A stretch of 64,000 nucleotides of DNA from Luidia sarsii (GCA_949987565.1 OX465120.1:11393080-11457079); one strand, 5' to 3'; positions 1 to 11,894 are shown, counted from the first letter of the stretch. Notes: generated by a model not told the origin, from the letters alone. Numbers and translations are program-made.

Positions 1-21
1 TGTATTAAAAGGGGCCCTATA

Positions 22-281
22 GGTCATCACAAGGTTTTCACGAAACTGGTATTTGGACAGAACTCAAAAACAGGAAATTTGTGATGGGTAAGAATCTGTC
101 GTCAATTTAAGTGTTATAAGGGATATGTATGTACCGTACAGTCCAAATTTCTACCCAGGAAAGCGAATGTGGTTGAAATGGGAGCATTTTAAAAACCTAC
201 TGTGCATTGTACTAGTTTCTCACAAGGTTGTATAGAGAACAAAGTAATGTCTGCCCTCTCCACAGGGATACAAAAATGGAT
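22..281 (+). repeat. Dispersed repeat family R1, copy 1
   Basis: About 260 bp aligns by eye to 51661-51937 in the same orientation, sharing blocks such as AAGGTTTTCACGAAA, GTCCAAATTTCTAC and GGATACAAAAAT in the same order. The copies differ by scattered substitutions and by short TAC/GTA-rich insertions. No coding potential or terminal repeats are visible, so the class is unknown. Confidence 0.75.
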
Positions 282-294
282 GTCAGGGTGCACA

Positions 295-645
295 TGTACA
301 TATATGTATGTACATTTACAGTACATACACTGTACATGTACATGTACCGTGTACATGTACTGTACATTGTGTATTACTGCACATGTACTGTATGTGCATG
401 TACTGTACATGTACAGTACATTGTACATGTACAGTACATTGTACATGTACAGTACATGTACATTGTACATGTACAGTACATTGTACATGTACATGTACAA
501 GTACATTGTACATGTACATGTACTGTACAATGTACTGTACATACATACATTGTACATGTACATGTACAGTACATTGTACATGTACATGTACAGTACATTG
601 TACATGTACATGTACATGTACATGTACATGTACATGTACATAATT
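295..645. repeat. GTAC-punctuated repeat block
   Basis: Dense array of the palindrome GTAC separated by short spacers of variable length (A, T, AT, ATT, AAT), ending in a regular (TACATG)n run. The hexamer is self-complementary, so both strands read the same, and it alternates pyrimidine and purine. The open frames here translate to Tyr-Met-Cys-Thr-Val-His repeats and are not genes. Confidence 0.95.
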
Positions 646-1194
646 ATAGCATGTGTTCAGCCTACCATTGCCAAACTCAGGAGACCATACAATGTACAAT
701 GTACTTCGGCAAGCCAAAACAAAATTGTGTCCAATAGGCGGCTGGACTAAAGACTAGTGACCACCCTTCCCCTGCACTTAACCACAACAAAACATCTATA
801 GGAGTCAACCTCTTTCTCACACACAGCGCACAAAGGTGGTTTTTTTTACAGTCAGTCTGCACAGCCCTGGGGAAGAGGGGGTGGTGGCACTCATAATCCC
901 AAAGATTAAAAACGCTTGGGTTGTCTTTCAAAAATGAAAAACAGTTTGTCATTATGAACGCCCACTCCCCACCCCCCCCAAAAAAAGAATAATAATAATA
1001 ATAATATCAGAGGATACAAAATATCATCATTTGTTTGTTTGACTTCAATTGAAAATGTTGCATCCATTTTGTGATGATATCCTAACTGCTGTAAGCCGGG
1101 TTGACAACAATTGGTTGTTTGCATCTAAATGCCAGTGATCCATGAGCTACAGAGTGTACAGCAGAATTGCTTCTGACTGGTGCCCCCACCCGGC
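646..1194. other. No gene seen
   Basis: AT-rich unique-looking DNA with a short (AAT)n run near 987-1003 and a C/A homopolymer patch near 970. No coding or RNA signal recognised. Confidence 0.6.
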
Positions 1195-1204
1195 AAATGA
1201 CTAG

Positions 1205-1440
1205 TTGACTATTTGGGAAGGCAACCATCTCTAAGGGCTGGATAGCTCAGGTGGTAAAAGCAGTGGTGTGCAAAATCAGAGCTCTCGGGTTAAGTCCCAG
1301 TCCGGTCAAAGTTTTCTTTGCCACTTTGCCGCAAATTGTCCAAAAGTTCCCAGTCAGTTTTGTTTGGTATGCATGCATACTGTCTGCAGAGGATGAGAGG
1401 TTGTTAATCAAAACTTGCAAGAAGAGGCAAAAGAAGTATG
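1205..1440 (+). mobile_element. tRNA-derived SINE, copy A
   Basis: A tRNA-like head carries a pol III A box (TAGCTCAGGTGG, 1243-1254) and a B box (GGTTAAGTCCC, 1288-1298), followed by a non-tRNA body starting CAAAGTTTTCTTTGCC. The 5' extension GACTATTT..GGAAGG..ACCATCT is shared with the copy at 57.7 kb, and both tRNA boxes are shared with copies at 30.5 and 61.3 kb. It is a SINE rather than a tRNA gene, because the acceptor stem does not close and the same unit recurs with a common body. Confidence 0.75.
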
Positions 1441-2655
1441 CGACTGAATGATATCAGTGACGGACGACTAGAAGGAAAAAGGTCAGATAGGCTAGATAAA
1501 GTAGCATAAAAAGGGAGAGAGTCGTATCATAGGGTGAAAGGCAGAGCTCAAGATAGACAAGGATGGGATGATTACCAGATACAGTATGACTCCTGCTGAA
1601 CAGCTGTACGCTAGAGATACACTGTACTTTGAGTGGCCAGTAGGAGGCCGCTAACCAAATCATTTTGTGGCCGGCCAGAGCCAATTTCAGTGGCCACTCG
1701 TCAAATACGTACACATGTGCAATGTATGTATGTAGGCCACTGTGAATTAAATCCGACCATCCTTCAAAACAAATGCTGAAAAATAATCTGCCGCGAACTG
1801 AGATCAATTATTGAAACGTGGCGAGACGACTTGCAAATCGTGCCGCCCACAAAACCAAACACTGCGTACATTCATTGAGCGATGCTATTTGCAATTCTAA
1901 CTCAGTGACTTGTGAGTACACTGAATTCATCATTCATAAGTCAGCTACAGCATTGCTCATTTTCCATATCTCATTGCTCATATCACATAGTGGTGGGGGA
2001 CTGGGAGGGACATGATAATTTGTTTTTCAATGGGATAAATTTGATTTGCTGCTTTCAGTGGCTGGCATGACAATGAGAAAGAGGTGTCACAACTGACTAT
2101 TTCTTTGGGGGGGGGGGGTTACCTCTCCCTGTCAACAGGACGACAAGGTAAACCGATTGGGAGGGAGCGAAGAAAAACAAAATGACACACAAGTGGGTGT
2201 AGTGTGGTGGAGAGAGCGAGGCTGGCATTTGCAGACGAAATACGTGACTCTCTCTTCGCAACGATGCTGCCACTATTCCACATGGATGCGTTTTTTTGCG
2301 GCTCCCAAGGGTAAACGAAAGCGTGAAATATAAAAAAAAAGGCCATCAAATCCAAAACACTCTCTACTCATCTTTCGTTAGGATTATAATCCGCGTCATA
2401 ATTTTTTTTTTTTTTTTGAGGAGTGGAGGGGGAGAGCTTTTCGCACGATTACAAACTCCGTCTTTGTGCGGTGAAAGACTGAGGACACAGTGGCATTAGT
2501 GTCAAATATTTATCCGGGGTAATACTGCCCTCTAGGGGTGGGCGCGTGCCATTGCGTTGGAGTTAATTGCAGCAGGGGTCTGTTGGGCAGAAGTATAGGC
2601 GACTGAATAATAGCTTTGCCTGATGCATAATAATGCAGAGAATAAACCGCCCCTG
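1441..2655. other. No gene seen
   Basis: No recognisable gene. Contains G9-G10 and T17 homopolymer runs near 2106 and 2402. The open frames here resemble no family I know. Confidence 0.5.
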
Positions 2656-2713
2656 AGCTAAACTTCAGATGTCGCTACATTGAAAGCTAAACTTCAGATG
2701 TCGCTACATTGAA
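2656..2713 (+). repeat. 29-bp direct duplication
   Basis: Two adjacent copies of a 29-bp unit beginning AGCTAAACTTCAGATG, essentially identical. Confidence 0.9.
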
Positions 2714-2794
2714 TGTCATTTTCTTCTGCATTACATTGGTTTTAAGTTACAGTTGTGTAACATTTTCTGTGTCTACCTTTTCTCCTTCCTACTC

Positions 2795-3195
2795 TACCGT
2801 TTCCTCTTCCTCCTCTTTGTCTTCCTCATCCTCCTAATCCTCCTAATTATCTACATCATCATCACCCTCATTAGTGCCTCATCCTCCTCATCCTCTTCTT
2901 CGTCATCATCCTCGTCATCCTCCTCTTCATCCTCTTCCTTATCATCCTCCTCTTCCTCTTCCTCCTCTTCCTCCTCTCCTTCCTCTTCCTCCTCTTCCTC
3001 TTTCACCACTTCCTCCTCTTCTCACTCCACTTCTTCCTCTCCCTCCTCTTCCTCCTCTTCCTCCTCTTCCTCCTCTTCCTCCTCTTCCTCCTCTCCTCCT
3101 CTCCTCCTCTTCCTCCTCTTCCTCCTCTCCTCCTCTTCCTCCTCTTCCTCCTCTTCCTCCTCTTCCTCCTCTTCCTCCTCTTCCTCCTCTCCTCC
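2795..3195. repeat. TTCCTC polypyrimidine tract
   Basis: About 400 bp of almost pure pyrimidine on the + strand, built from TTCCTCCTC units. It gives poly-Ser and poly-Pro/Leu frames on + and poly-Glu/Arg frames on -, which are artefacts of the repeat. Confidence 0.95.
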
Positions 3196-3739
3196 GTCCT
3201 CAAAAGTCCATAAGATGTGGGCCAAACGTACAATTGGTAGATACCCGTGAAAATCTACACTCTAAAAATCTAAGTCTGGTAGTCTGAGTGTCCAGTTTAT
3301 AACCCCCCAAAAAAAGTTCAAGTACTGTTTTGAGACGAGTCCCAATCCTTGTGGATTTTTTTTTAAAACATTGTTCAAGGAATCTGGAGAGAAAAATGAT
3401 TTTCTTCTCTGTTTTACTCTCCCTTTGGCTCGGTCGCTTGAACCAAAAAAAAATGCAAATTCACTGCGCGGGTGATGCACAGCAAACTGTTCCACCACCG
3501 TGCACTCCCACGACAAGAATTGTCATTGATCGGGCTCCGATCAATAAAATATTTCCCGGGGAGCTGACATTTCGCCCCCCCCCCCCTCTCCGCCTTACCT
3601 CCCCTCCCCCTTCCCCCATCCTCACTCCCCAGTCCCCTTCTCCACCACCCTCAACTGAAAAAATAATAATAATGAACCCCCCACTCACAAAAGAGCCTGC
3701 CACCATAATGTACTCAAACGTGTCACACCATTCAACAAA
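3196..3739. other. No gene seen
   Basis: Mixed sequence with C-rich patches (3576-3655) and A runs. No coding or RNA feature recognised. Confidence 0.5.
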
Positions 3740-3929
3740 GTCTTTCAATGTACAGGTACAGGTACAGTAGGCCTACATGTACATGAATGTACCGGGAACA
3801 GTCTGTGTACAGACAACACATAATGCACACAGTCTATCTGATACATGTACACAGATACTGTTCAAACTAAAAGAGTCAAAATTGATGAGAAAGATTTTCC
3901 AAACACAGAAGAAAAAAAAAGTAAAAATG

Positions 3930-4532
3930 GAAAACTGACCGGGAAAACCGACTGGGAAAAGCGACTGGGAAAACTGACAGGGAAAACTGACTGGGAAAAC
4001 CGACTGGGAAAACTGACTGGGAAAACCGACTGGGAAAACTGACTGGGAAAACTGACTGGGAAAACTGACTGGGAAAACTGACTGGGAAAACTGACTGGGA
4101 AAACTGACTGGGAAAACCGCCTGGGAAAACTGACTGGGAAAACTGACTGGGGAAAACTGACTGGGAAAACTGACTGGGAAAACTGACTGGGAAAACTGAC
4201 TGGGAAAACTGACTGGGAAAACTGACTGGGAAAACTGACTGGGAAAACTGACTGAGAAAACTGACTAGGAAAACTGACTGGGCAAAACTGACTGGGAAAA
4301 CCGACTGGGAAAACCGACTAGGAAAACTGACTGGGAAAACCGCCTGGGAAAACCGACTGGGAAAACTGACTGGGAAAACTGACTGGGAAAACTGACTGGG
4401 AAAACTGACTGAGAAAACTGACTGGGAAAACTGACTGGGAAAACTGACCGGGAAAAATGGCTAGGAAAACTTGCTAGGATAACTGACTGGGAAAACCTAC
4501 ATGTACTGGGAAAACTGACTGGGAAATATGAG
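3930..4532 (+). repeat. 13-bp minisatellite (CTGACTGGGAAAA)n
   Basis: Roughly 45 tandem copies of CTGACTGGGAAAA with single-base variants (CCGACTGGG, CTGAGAAAA) and a few one-base length changes that break the frame. Confidence 0.95.
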
Positions 4533-5442
4533 CGGAAAATTTATGTGTAAAGAAGGTCCCTTTGATTTACGACAACTCGACCAAATCCGGTCACAATAAA
4601 GCCAGCCATTCATTCTCTCTCCTTTGTTTGTTTGAGCTATAAAAAGGAATACTATATGGATAAATCAGTGAGTATGGAACAACAACTGCGCTCTATCAAA
4701 TCAAGTCTGTCTGGACCGGGCAGATGCTGCAAGTAATCGTAGCGGATGGAGGGGAGTTTGTCTGTCAACTCGGTGACATCTGGCCATGGTCTACACACAT
4801 CACAACGGGTTGAAATAACAACCCCTTAAGAAAGGACGAAGATGGGAAGGGGACGAGACAAGAAAGACGCGATAACACCCGAATATATGGGCCGCTAAAT
4901 GTAGGTTAGGGGGAAAGGACTAAGCTAATTAGCGAGCCACACTTGACACGGGCAGCGGCCAATCAAATCATGGCGCCTCGTGAATATTCATGGAGGACAG
5001 GCGGATGGACAGCGGTCACATTAGACAGTGCAGACAACCTGCATGTATACATGTACCCGGTACATGTACACAACTGCCCCACATGGAGTACTGTACATGT
5101 ACACCAGACTGTTTTTAGAGCGCTGCATTTGCCGAATACGACATCTATCTCCGTAATGTAATAAAGACAGATGAGTAATCCATTTGTACACTTATCTGTG
5201 TACATGTACTGTAGACGTATAGCACATGCAGGCTTTTACGGTTTGACGGTTTCGTTCAAGACAAGGAATGTGAAATTAAGTGAAAGGAGGTTTGCACAAA
5301 TTTACTGCGCAACATCCACAAAGGTAACAGTAAAAGGGGAAAACCATGCAAAATTGGAAATCTACAATGTACATGGACATGTACATACAAATATGTACAG
5401 TACATGTCCTTACATGATACATGTACATGTATAAAGAAAAAA
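4533..5442. other. No gene seen; scattered short GTAC repeats
   Basis: No gene recognised. Small TACATG clusters lie at about 5045-5105 and 5365-5430. Confidence 0.5.
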
Positions 5443-5553
5443 ACAGGGTCAGGGTTGAGGTCAGGGTAGGGGGCTGGGGCTAGGGCTTGGGCTAGGGCTT
5501 GGGCTTGGGCTTGGGCTAGGGCTTGGGGTAGGGCTTGGGCTAGGGCTTGGGCA
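5443..5553 (+). repeat. GGGCTT/GGGCTA hexamer repeat
   Basis: Tandem GGGCTT and GGGCTA hexamers (also GGGGTA), G-rich on the + strand and resembling degenerate telomere-type repeats. Four or more GGG runs at 3-base spacing could form a G-quadruplex. Confidence 0.85.
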
Positions 5554-5618
5554 AATATCTAAGTATGGTACAGTACAAGTACAGTGTACTGTAGGCTAGT
5601 ACTGAGTATTGTACATGT

Positions 5619-6034
5619 ATGTATGTACTTGTTCGTCTTCAAAAGCTCCAAAATGCTGCAGCTCGTATTGTTACTTTGTCTCCTGGTAGATCTCATATTA
5701 CTCCTATATTACGTTCATTGCATTGGCTGCCTGTTGCTGAACGAATTAAGTACAAGATATTGTTGCTGGTTTTTCACTCCCTGTCTTGTGCTGCGCCGCA
5801 ATATAACAGCTGTGTACTACTGTAAAGTATTACAAACCCCGTAGATGTCTCAGATCATCGGATACTTATCTGCTTGCAGTCCCACACGTCCATAATTTAT
5901 GGGGTGAGCGGGCTTTCTCCCATGCAGGTCCTACCCTGTGGAATGTTCTTTCTCAGGAAGTCCGTAGTATGTCCTCCATTTCGGATTTCAAATCCTCTCT
6001 CAAAACATATTTGTTCGCATTTTTGCCACTTTAG
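5619..6034 (+). pseudogene. LINE reverse-transcriptase C-terminal fragment
   Basis: The first frame (5619-5825) carries a QNAAARIV motif, then HITPILRSLHWLP and RIKYKILLLVFHSL. This is the region downstream of the RT core in CR1/jockey/Rex-type non-LTR retrotransposons. The family usually continues with a proline-rich CLRSS segment; that continuation is found in another frame (5831-6034) as CLRSSDTYLLAVP, then FSHAGPTLWNVL and FKSSLKTYLFAFLPL before TAG. The copy is therefore 5'-truncated and frameshifted near 5820-5830. There is no upstream RT core or endonuclease. It is a dead insertion and not a host gene; the clade assignment is uncertain. Confidence 0.85.
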
Positions 6035-6104
6035 TCGGTGAGTACATGTAGTTTGCAATATCTTTTGCATATTATCCCAATCTCCAAGCTATATACATAC
6101 TTTT

Positions 6105-6185
6105 AATATGTGTACATGTATGTGTATGTGTACACGTACCGGTACCGATACATACATTTTGTACATGTACATGTACATGTACTTC
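6105..6185. repeat. Short GTAC-type repeat
   Basis: TACATG/TACCGG units directly downstream of the LINE tail. Confidence 0.85.
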
Positions 6186-7254
6186 TGGACTTCACCCAAT
6201 GAACCGTACAGGAGTGGAGCGAAAGCCACTCACTCGCACAGACACCACACCTGCATACACTCTACTGTCATGACTGTATACACTGTACGTATAATATTTA
6301 ACATGTCTGAGGATGTTGGCCTCCAGCAACCAGAAATCTACTGTAGCAACTGATGCAGTCACAGGAAATTATGGGTGCAACGCGTGACTGTGGCTTCTCT
6401 CGTTTTGTCTGCGGATGATTGATGATGATGAGGATACCAATTTCAAATTGACAAAAGACATCCTCACAGTAAGATACTTAACTGTGTCGTCCTTTACAAT
6501 CCTTAGAAAAAAAATGCATCAAATTCTAATGACGATGATGATACTGCTTCCAGACAATATTCAACTGGCAACCCCTAAGTCGACAGTTGTGCAGCACTGC
6601 ATTCTAATATTGCCCGGCATTCAGCGTGCTGCCGTAACTGACTGGGTGCAACCACCCCCCTCGCCTTCCCCCTCCCCCTCCCCTTCCCCCTCACCCGCCC
6701 CCTCCCCTCCCCCACACCCCAAGGCGCGGTGGATCATAGCCATACTTAACGCCGCCAATAATTCCAGAGTCAAAACGCTGAAGGTGCAAGTGCATCGAGT
6801 CCTAACCCGCGCCCTGCCCACCTCGTGTTACAGAGATTTCAGAAAAGCGCGGAGGGGCAATTTCGTGGCCCTTCTTTTGTTTTGTTTCGGGTTTTTTTTT
6901 TTTTTTTTTTTTTTTTTTTCAATACAAAAATTAAAACCTATCCAGAATTTTCTAGCCGCCCCGCCCGGATCAAATGCAATATATTTTACCCTGACTGGCC
7001 TATTAATGAATATAGCATAAACAGAAGCGGCGGAGTTATTATCACAGCAGAGAGCCCGTTGTTGATGGTTAGCCTAGAGTCTTTTGCAGAAGCGGAGTGC
7101 CGGGATTTGTGTATGCAAGACAGCAAGGGCCTGGAGAACGCTGGCTGGGTTGGCTAGTCTCTACGACTGGTTTACTGGGGCGGGGATGGGGGATTTACGG
7201 AGGGGGGGGGGCTATGGGTGATTCTGTGGGATTGGGGATTGAGTGGCAGCATGA
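6186..7254. other. No gene seen; homopolymer tracts
   Basis: Holds a CCCTCCCC-rich patch (6650-6720) and a near-30-base T run (6891-6920), perhaps the tail of an old retro-insertion on the minus strand. No gene recognised. Confidence 0.5.
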
Positions 7255-7257
7255 TCA

Positions 7258-7612
7258 GTCAATCAAACAATCTATCAATCCATCAATCAAACAATCAAGT
7301 TGAGCAATTAACAAACCGATGAACCCGCCAACCATCTAAACTAAGGACCAACCAACAAATCAACCAACAAATCAACCAACAAATCAACCAACAAATCAAC
7401 CGCCAAATCAACCGCCAAATCAACCAACAAATCAACCAACAAATCAACCAACAAATCAACCAACAAATCAACCAATAAATCAACCAATAAATCAACCACC
7501 AAATCAACCAACAAATCAACCAACAAATCAACCAACAAATCAACCAAAAAATCAACCACCAAATCAACCAACAAATCAACCAACAAATCAACCACCAAAC
7601 CAACCAACCAAA
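7258..7612 (+). repeat. 12-bp minisatellite (AAATCAACCAAC)n
   Basis: About 22 regular copies from 7345, preceded by a degenerate ATCAAACA section. The unit length is divisible by three, so the minus strand is open in two frames (Trp-Leu-Ile and Val-Asp-Leu repeats). This is not a gene. Confidence 0.95.
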
Positions 7613-8605
7613 GTACCAAACCGTGTGGATGGTTAGACTAAGCAGTATCTTATTGAGGGAGGGGAAGTGCGGTTTGTGTCTACAACAACTTTGGTCTTTT
7701 AGAAGATACAAAGATACAAAGATAGAATTCTGTGACAGGTTAGTGGCAGGGATGACAGTTTTGTGTGGTTCCAGACAAACTGGTAGTCCAAATTTGTACG
7801 TTGTAAACGTACAGGTATACATGTACATGCACTGTCATACTCAACCCAGAAGACACTCCAATCCTAGCAGACCTGTTTACACGTATGACACTCTCGCAAA
7901 AGCGCATTCGCACACCGCACAGTGCCCCCGCTAAGAGCCATTCAGATGGTAACAGGATAGCGTCTCGCAAACTTCGTTAAATACTAAGAGCTCCGCGGGA
8001 CACATTAGTCTGAACTCTCGGCCCAAGCTGCCGATACCTCTCCCTCTCCCTCTTCCACCTCCGTGTGCCAAACGGACGCAAAGACGCGAGACCGATCAGC
8101 ATTCTAGCAAATCTGCATAACGTGCTCTTCAATTCGGGCGAGGCAAAGCCTTTCAAAGCTCGGCGGGGCCGCGCGCAACTTCAAACGGGAAAGAATTACG
8201 CCCAAGGATGGAGAGGAAACTCTAGACGGGGTTCCAGTGTGGCTACATGTGAGAGGCGCTGTGGCCAGTGCCAAAATTGTCTCGGCCCGGTTGAAGGTCG
8301 TCCATATCTCCCAACTGGCCCGGCTAACATCAAGCTCTGGCGCAGTTCCCAAAAGTAAAAAATTCAGACGAGATTCCAGGCCACACCGTTGCACGCGGCT
8401 TACAGACTTCAAATGAAATCAGAACAAATTGCTAAAAACCATTGGAGGGCCTGCAGACGATTTCACCAAACCCGTCGTAACTTACGATCCATCGCAAGAC
8501 CATGAGCCATGCACAGAAACCATACGGTGTATCAAATTTACAATAGGTTATCAGTCGTACATGTAAGTTGAGTTACGATGCATCGTAAGGCTTTGTGAAA
8601 TCCAC
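7613..8605. other. No gene seen; one perfect 16-bp palindrome
   Basis: CpG-richer than its surroundings around 7900-8400, but no convincing exon. TTACGATGCATCGTAA at 8573-8588 is a perfect palindrome. Confidence 0.45.
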
Positions 8606-8646
8606 ACCCGGTCTTCCAATCCTAGCAGAGCCTTCCTCAAAGGCAG
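8606..8646 (-). repeat. PLE hammerhead-like motif remnant
   Basis: The minus strand reads GCCTTTGAGGAAGG, then GCTAGGAT. This is a diverged copy of the motif seen well preserved at 46276-46317. The GAAAC block is mutated. Confidence 0.6.
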
Positions 8647-9580
8647 AATTAATTCAATTCTAGTTTCTTTTTTTCAATACGCTTGAATCGCCATTTTTAA
8701 CTGGCAAAGTGAGAGGAAAACACAAATTCTCAAGTCCACATCATATTCAGAAAACTGAAGACATTCATTTATTCATAAAATCCTCAATCAAAGTTTTGCT
8801 CGAGTAGCGTGCATGCAAATTTCTCCCCTTTTTGTCAGTCACCGAGAAAAAAAAAATTCTAAAGAAGCTCTTGAGATCTACTTCAAAAGATTTTTTTTTT
8901 CCTCAACCCTTTAAAAAAACCACTTAATACCAGGGGTAAAAGCCTGCAAAAATGCAAGCTTCAATTCGAGCATCGACCTACGCACCACTTTAACAAAAAC
9001 AGCTTTTCTTTCCATTTTTTGAAGGAAAAAAACCTCCAGAAAATCACTTGAAAAGGAACGACATGTAAACCGGACTGCGGACGCTCAAGAGCTGATTATT
9101 AATACTTTCTTTGCATTCACGGCTCTTGCTTGTCAGAGTTCAGACAATGGGATAAAATGCGCTTTGCAGAAACTCAGGGGGTGCTCGAAGAGTCGTGGAA
9201 AGATCACTTTGACGGACAATAACTGTCCTGTGATTGAATCAACTTAAGCACGTCTCCTGCGGTGGCCGTAAAAAAAAACATCCAAGTAGGTGTTTGTTCA
9301 GGGGGGGGGGGGTGTTTTCTCCGATTTTTTATTTCTTTTTTCAATCAGCACCACCATTGTCCATCGACAATGGTCCAGACAGCTCTGGTCAATCTAAAGG
9401 TTATCTGGGCAACAGCATGCATCTTTAGCGCCATTTACAATACCGGCAGGCTCTTAAGCCAAAGCTGTAAAATTGCATTGCAATTGATTACTCTCCACTT
9501 AGATCACAATGGCCAAAGTGATTGATAATCCAGCTCACTCAAGACGTCTCAAATGGTGGTGGTACACTGTGATGTGAAAG
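8647..9580. other. No gene seen
   Basis: AT-rich DNA with A and T homopolymers and a G12-type run near 9301. Nothing recognised. Confidence 0.5.
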
Positions 9581-10052
9581 GTTTGGGACAATGTTGGGGT
9601 CGCAATTTTGGTTTTTCCAATCCCATTTTATTTTGCTTTCACGTGTATAGTCAAGCAGCAAAGCGGGCAAAGCAGTGGCCCCCAATGGTGGTGGTAATGA
9701 GAAGGGTTTAGTCAATGTTGGGGTTGCAATTTTTGTTTTTCCAATCCCATTTTATTTTGATTTCACGTGTATATTCAAGCAGGCAAGCGGGCCAAGCAGT
9801 GGCCCCCAACGGTGGTGGTAATGAGAAGGGTTTGGGACAATGTTGGGGTGGCAATTTGGGTTTTTCCAATCCCATTTTTATTTTGCTGTCACGTGTATAT
9901 TCAAGCAGCAAAGCGGGCAAAGCAGTGGCCCCAACGGTGGTGGTAATGAGAAGGGTTTAGGCAATGTTGGGGTGGCAATTTGGTTTTCCAATTGCATTTT
10001 TATTTTGCTTTCACGTGTATATTCAAGCAGGCAAGCGGGCAAAGCAGTGGCC
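9581..10052 (+). repeat. ~125-bp tandem repeat, four copies
   Basis: Copies start at about 9581, 9706, 9830 and 9955. Each contains CAATGTTGGGGT, TTTTCCAATCCCATTTTA, CACGTGTATA and AAGCAGTGGCCCC. The array stops about 120 bp before the assembly gap. Confidence 0.9.
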
Positions 10053-10169
10053 CCTGTGCCCGGAAGACAGTGGGGAATGTTTCGGGCCAGCTGAAGGCCG
10101 TCCCACAACGAGCCCAGCCGGAAAAGCCGGCAAACACAGGCAGTCCCGACAGCACTTCTTATGGACATC

Positions 10170-10369
10170 NNNNNNNNNNNNNNNNNNNNNNNNNNNNNNN
10201 NNNNNNNNNNNNNNNNNNNNNNNNNNNNNNNNNNNNNNNNNNNNNNNNNNNNNNNNNNNNNNNNNNNNNNNNNNNNNNNNNNNNNNNNNNNNNNNNNNNN
10301 NNNNNNNNNNNNNNNNNNNNNNNNNNNNNNNNNNNNNNNNNNNNNNNNNNNNNNNNNNNNNNNNNNNNN
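10170..10369. other. Assembly gap, 200 N
   Basis: Exactly 200 undetermined bases, a round number that suggests a placeholder length. Confidence 0.98.
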
Positions 10370-10756
10370 CAAAAAATAAAACACAGACCAGAGCAGACGC
10401 TTGGCCAGATTCATAACTTCATTTGCCAATCAGCTGACCAGTAATCACACCTCCCTTCAAGAAAAAAAAAACCAAAAAAAAAAGAAAAACAAGATGTCAC
10501 CTGTCTTCCAGTGCAGACACAAAGCACAAGGGCCCACAGAAGGTCGGTATGCTAGCCACGGCAATTTTGGAAGGGTAAAAAAAAAAGTTATCAAATTAAG
10601 AAGTCCCTTGCAAACTCCAATCGTCTCCCTTTTGATTCTGTTTTTCCTTTTGTTTCTTCCTCCGGGCCTCAGCGATCGAGTAGAGGTCGTCTCCAAAGCT
10701 TTATGATGCCCGGAAGGGATGCGAGACCGAGAGACCAGGCAACAATGCCAAGCAGA

Positions 10757-11475
10757 GAGAGAGGGAGAGGGAGAGGGAGAGGGAGAGGGAGAGGGAGAGG
10801 GAGAGGGAGAGGGAGAGGGAGGAGAGGGAGAGGGAGAGGGAGAGGGAGAGGGAGAGGGAGAGGGAGAGGGAGAGGGAGAGGGAGAGGGAGAGGGAGAGGG
10901 AGAGGGAGAGGAGAGGGAGAGGGAGAGGGAGAGGGAGAGGGAGAGGGAGAGGGAGAGGGAGAGGGAGAGGGAGAGGGAGAGGGAGAGGGAGAGGGAGAGG
11001 GAGAGGGAGAGGGAGAGGGAGAGGGAGAGGGGAGGGGAGGGGGGGAGGGGGAGAGGGAGGGAGAGGGAGAGGGAGAGGAGAGGGAGAGGGAGAGGGAGAG
11101 GGAGAGGGAGAGGGAGAGGGAGAGGGAGAGGGAGAGAGAGGGGGAGAGGGAGAGGGAGAGGGAGGGGGAGGGGGGAGGGAGAGGGAGAGGGAGAGACAGA
11201 GGGAGAGGGAGAGGGAGAGGGAGAGGGAGAGGGAGAGGGAGAGGGAGAGGGAGGGAGAGGGAGAGGGAGAGGAGAGGGAGAGGAGAGGGAGAGGGAGGAG
11301 GGAGAGGGAGAAAGATAGAAAAACAGAGTATGGAAAAGAGAAAGATAGAGAGAGACAGGGAGAGGGAGAGGGAGTTAGAGAAAGAGAGAGAGAGAGAGAG
11401 AGAGGAAGGGAGAGCATGAAAGAGAGACAACAAAAGGGAAGGGATTAGAAGAAGAGAGACAGAGAGAGAAGCCCC
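10757..11475. repeat. GAGGGA polypurine block
   Basis: About 560 bp of (GAGGGA)n followed by degenerate GAGAGA to about 11475. The + strand is almost pure purine. The minus strand is open as Leu-Pro and Ser-Pro repeats, an artefact. It may adopt triplex or G-quadruplex structures. Confidence 0.95.
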
Positions 11476-11747
11476 TGCCAAAGGAAAACTAGGGGACAGT
11501 CGAGAGGGGAAAGAGGAAAAGAATAATCAGGAGAAGGGAGAGGGGGGGGAAGAAATTAAAAAGCAGGCGAACCTCACTCAGGCCGGAGGAGAATTAGCAG
11601 TCCATGAGGAGGCAAGCAGCCGAGTCTGAAATTGCGTTAGCTAATCAAGACTGGCCAAGACAATTGTGTCAGGGAGTTGACACTGCCAGTGAACGATTCC
11701 GGCCGATATCGGATTAGGACTCCACCAATGTGATAGCACTAGCAGCA

Positions 11748-11781
<34 letters not shown>

Positions 11782-11894
11782 GTTTTAGCATTTCGGGGTG
11801 GATTTTTTTTGGTGTGTTTTTTCTTTCCTTCCATTTTTTTCATTGCCTTGAAATTTTATTTCTCGCTGACTGTCTCTTAATTGACTTAATTGAT
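11476..11894. other. No gene seen; long T run
   Basis: A T run near 30 bases at 11751-11778. No gene recognised. Confidence 0.5.

Noticed and set aside
1236..1310. tRNA gene
   Set aside because: A and B boxes are present, but the acceptor stem does not pair and the same body follows in other copies, so it is a SINE.
2753..3250. Open frame with long poly-Ser run
   Set aside because: Product of the TTCCTC tract; other frames of the same tract are equally open.
5443..5553. Interstitial telomere
   Set aside because: Hexamers are GGGCTT/GGGCTA and not TTAGGG; better called a G-rich minisatellite.
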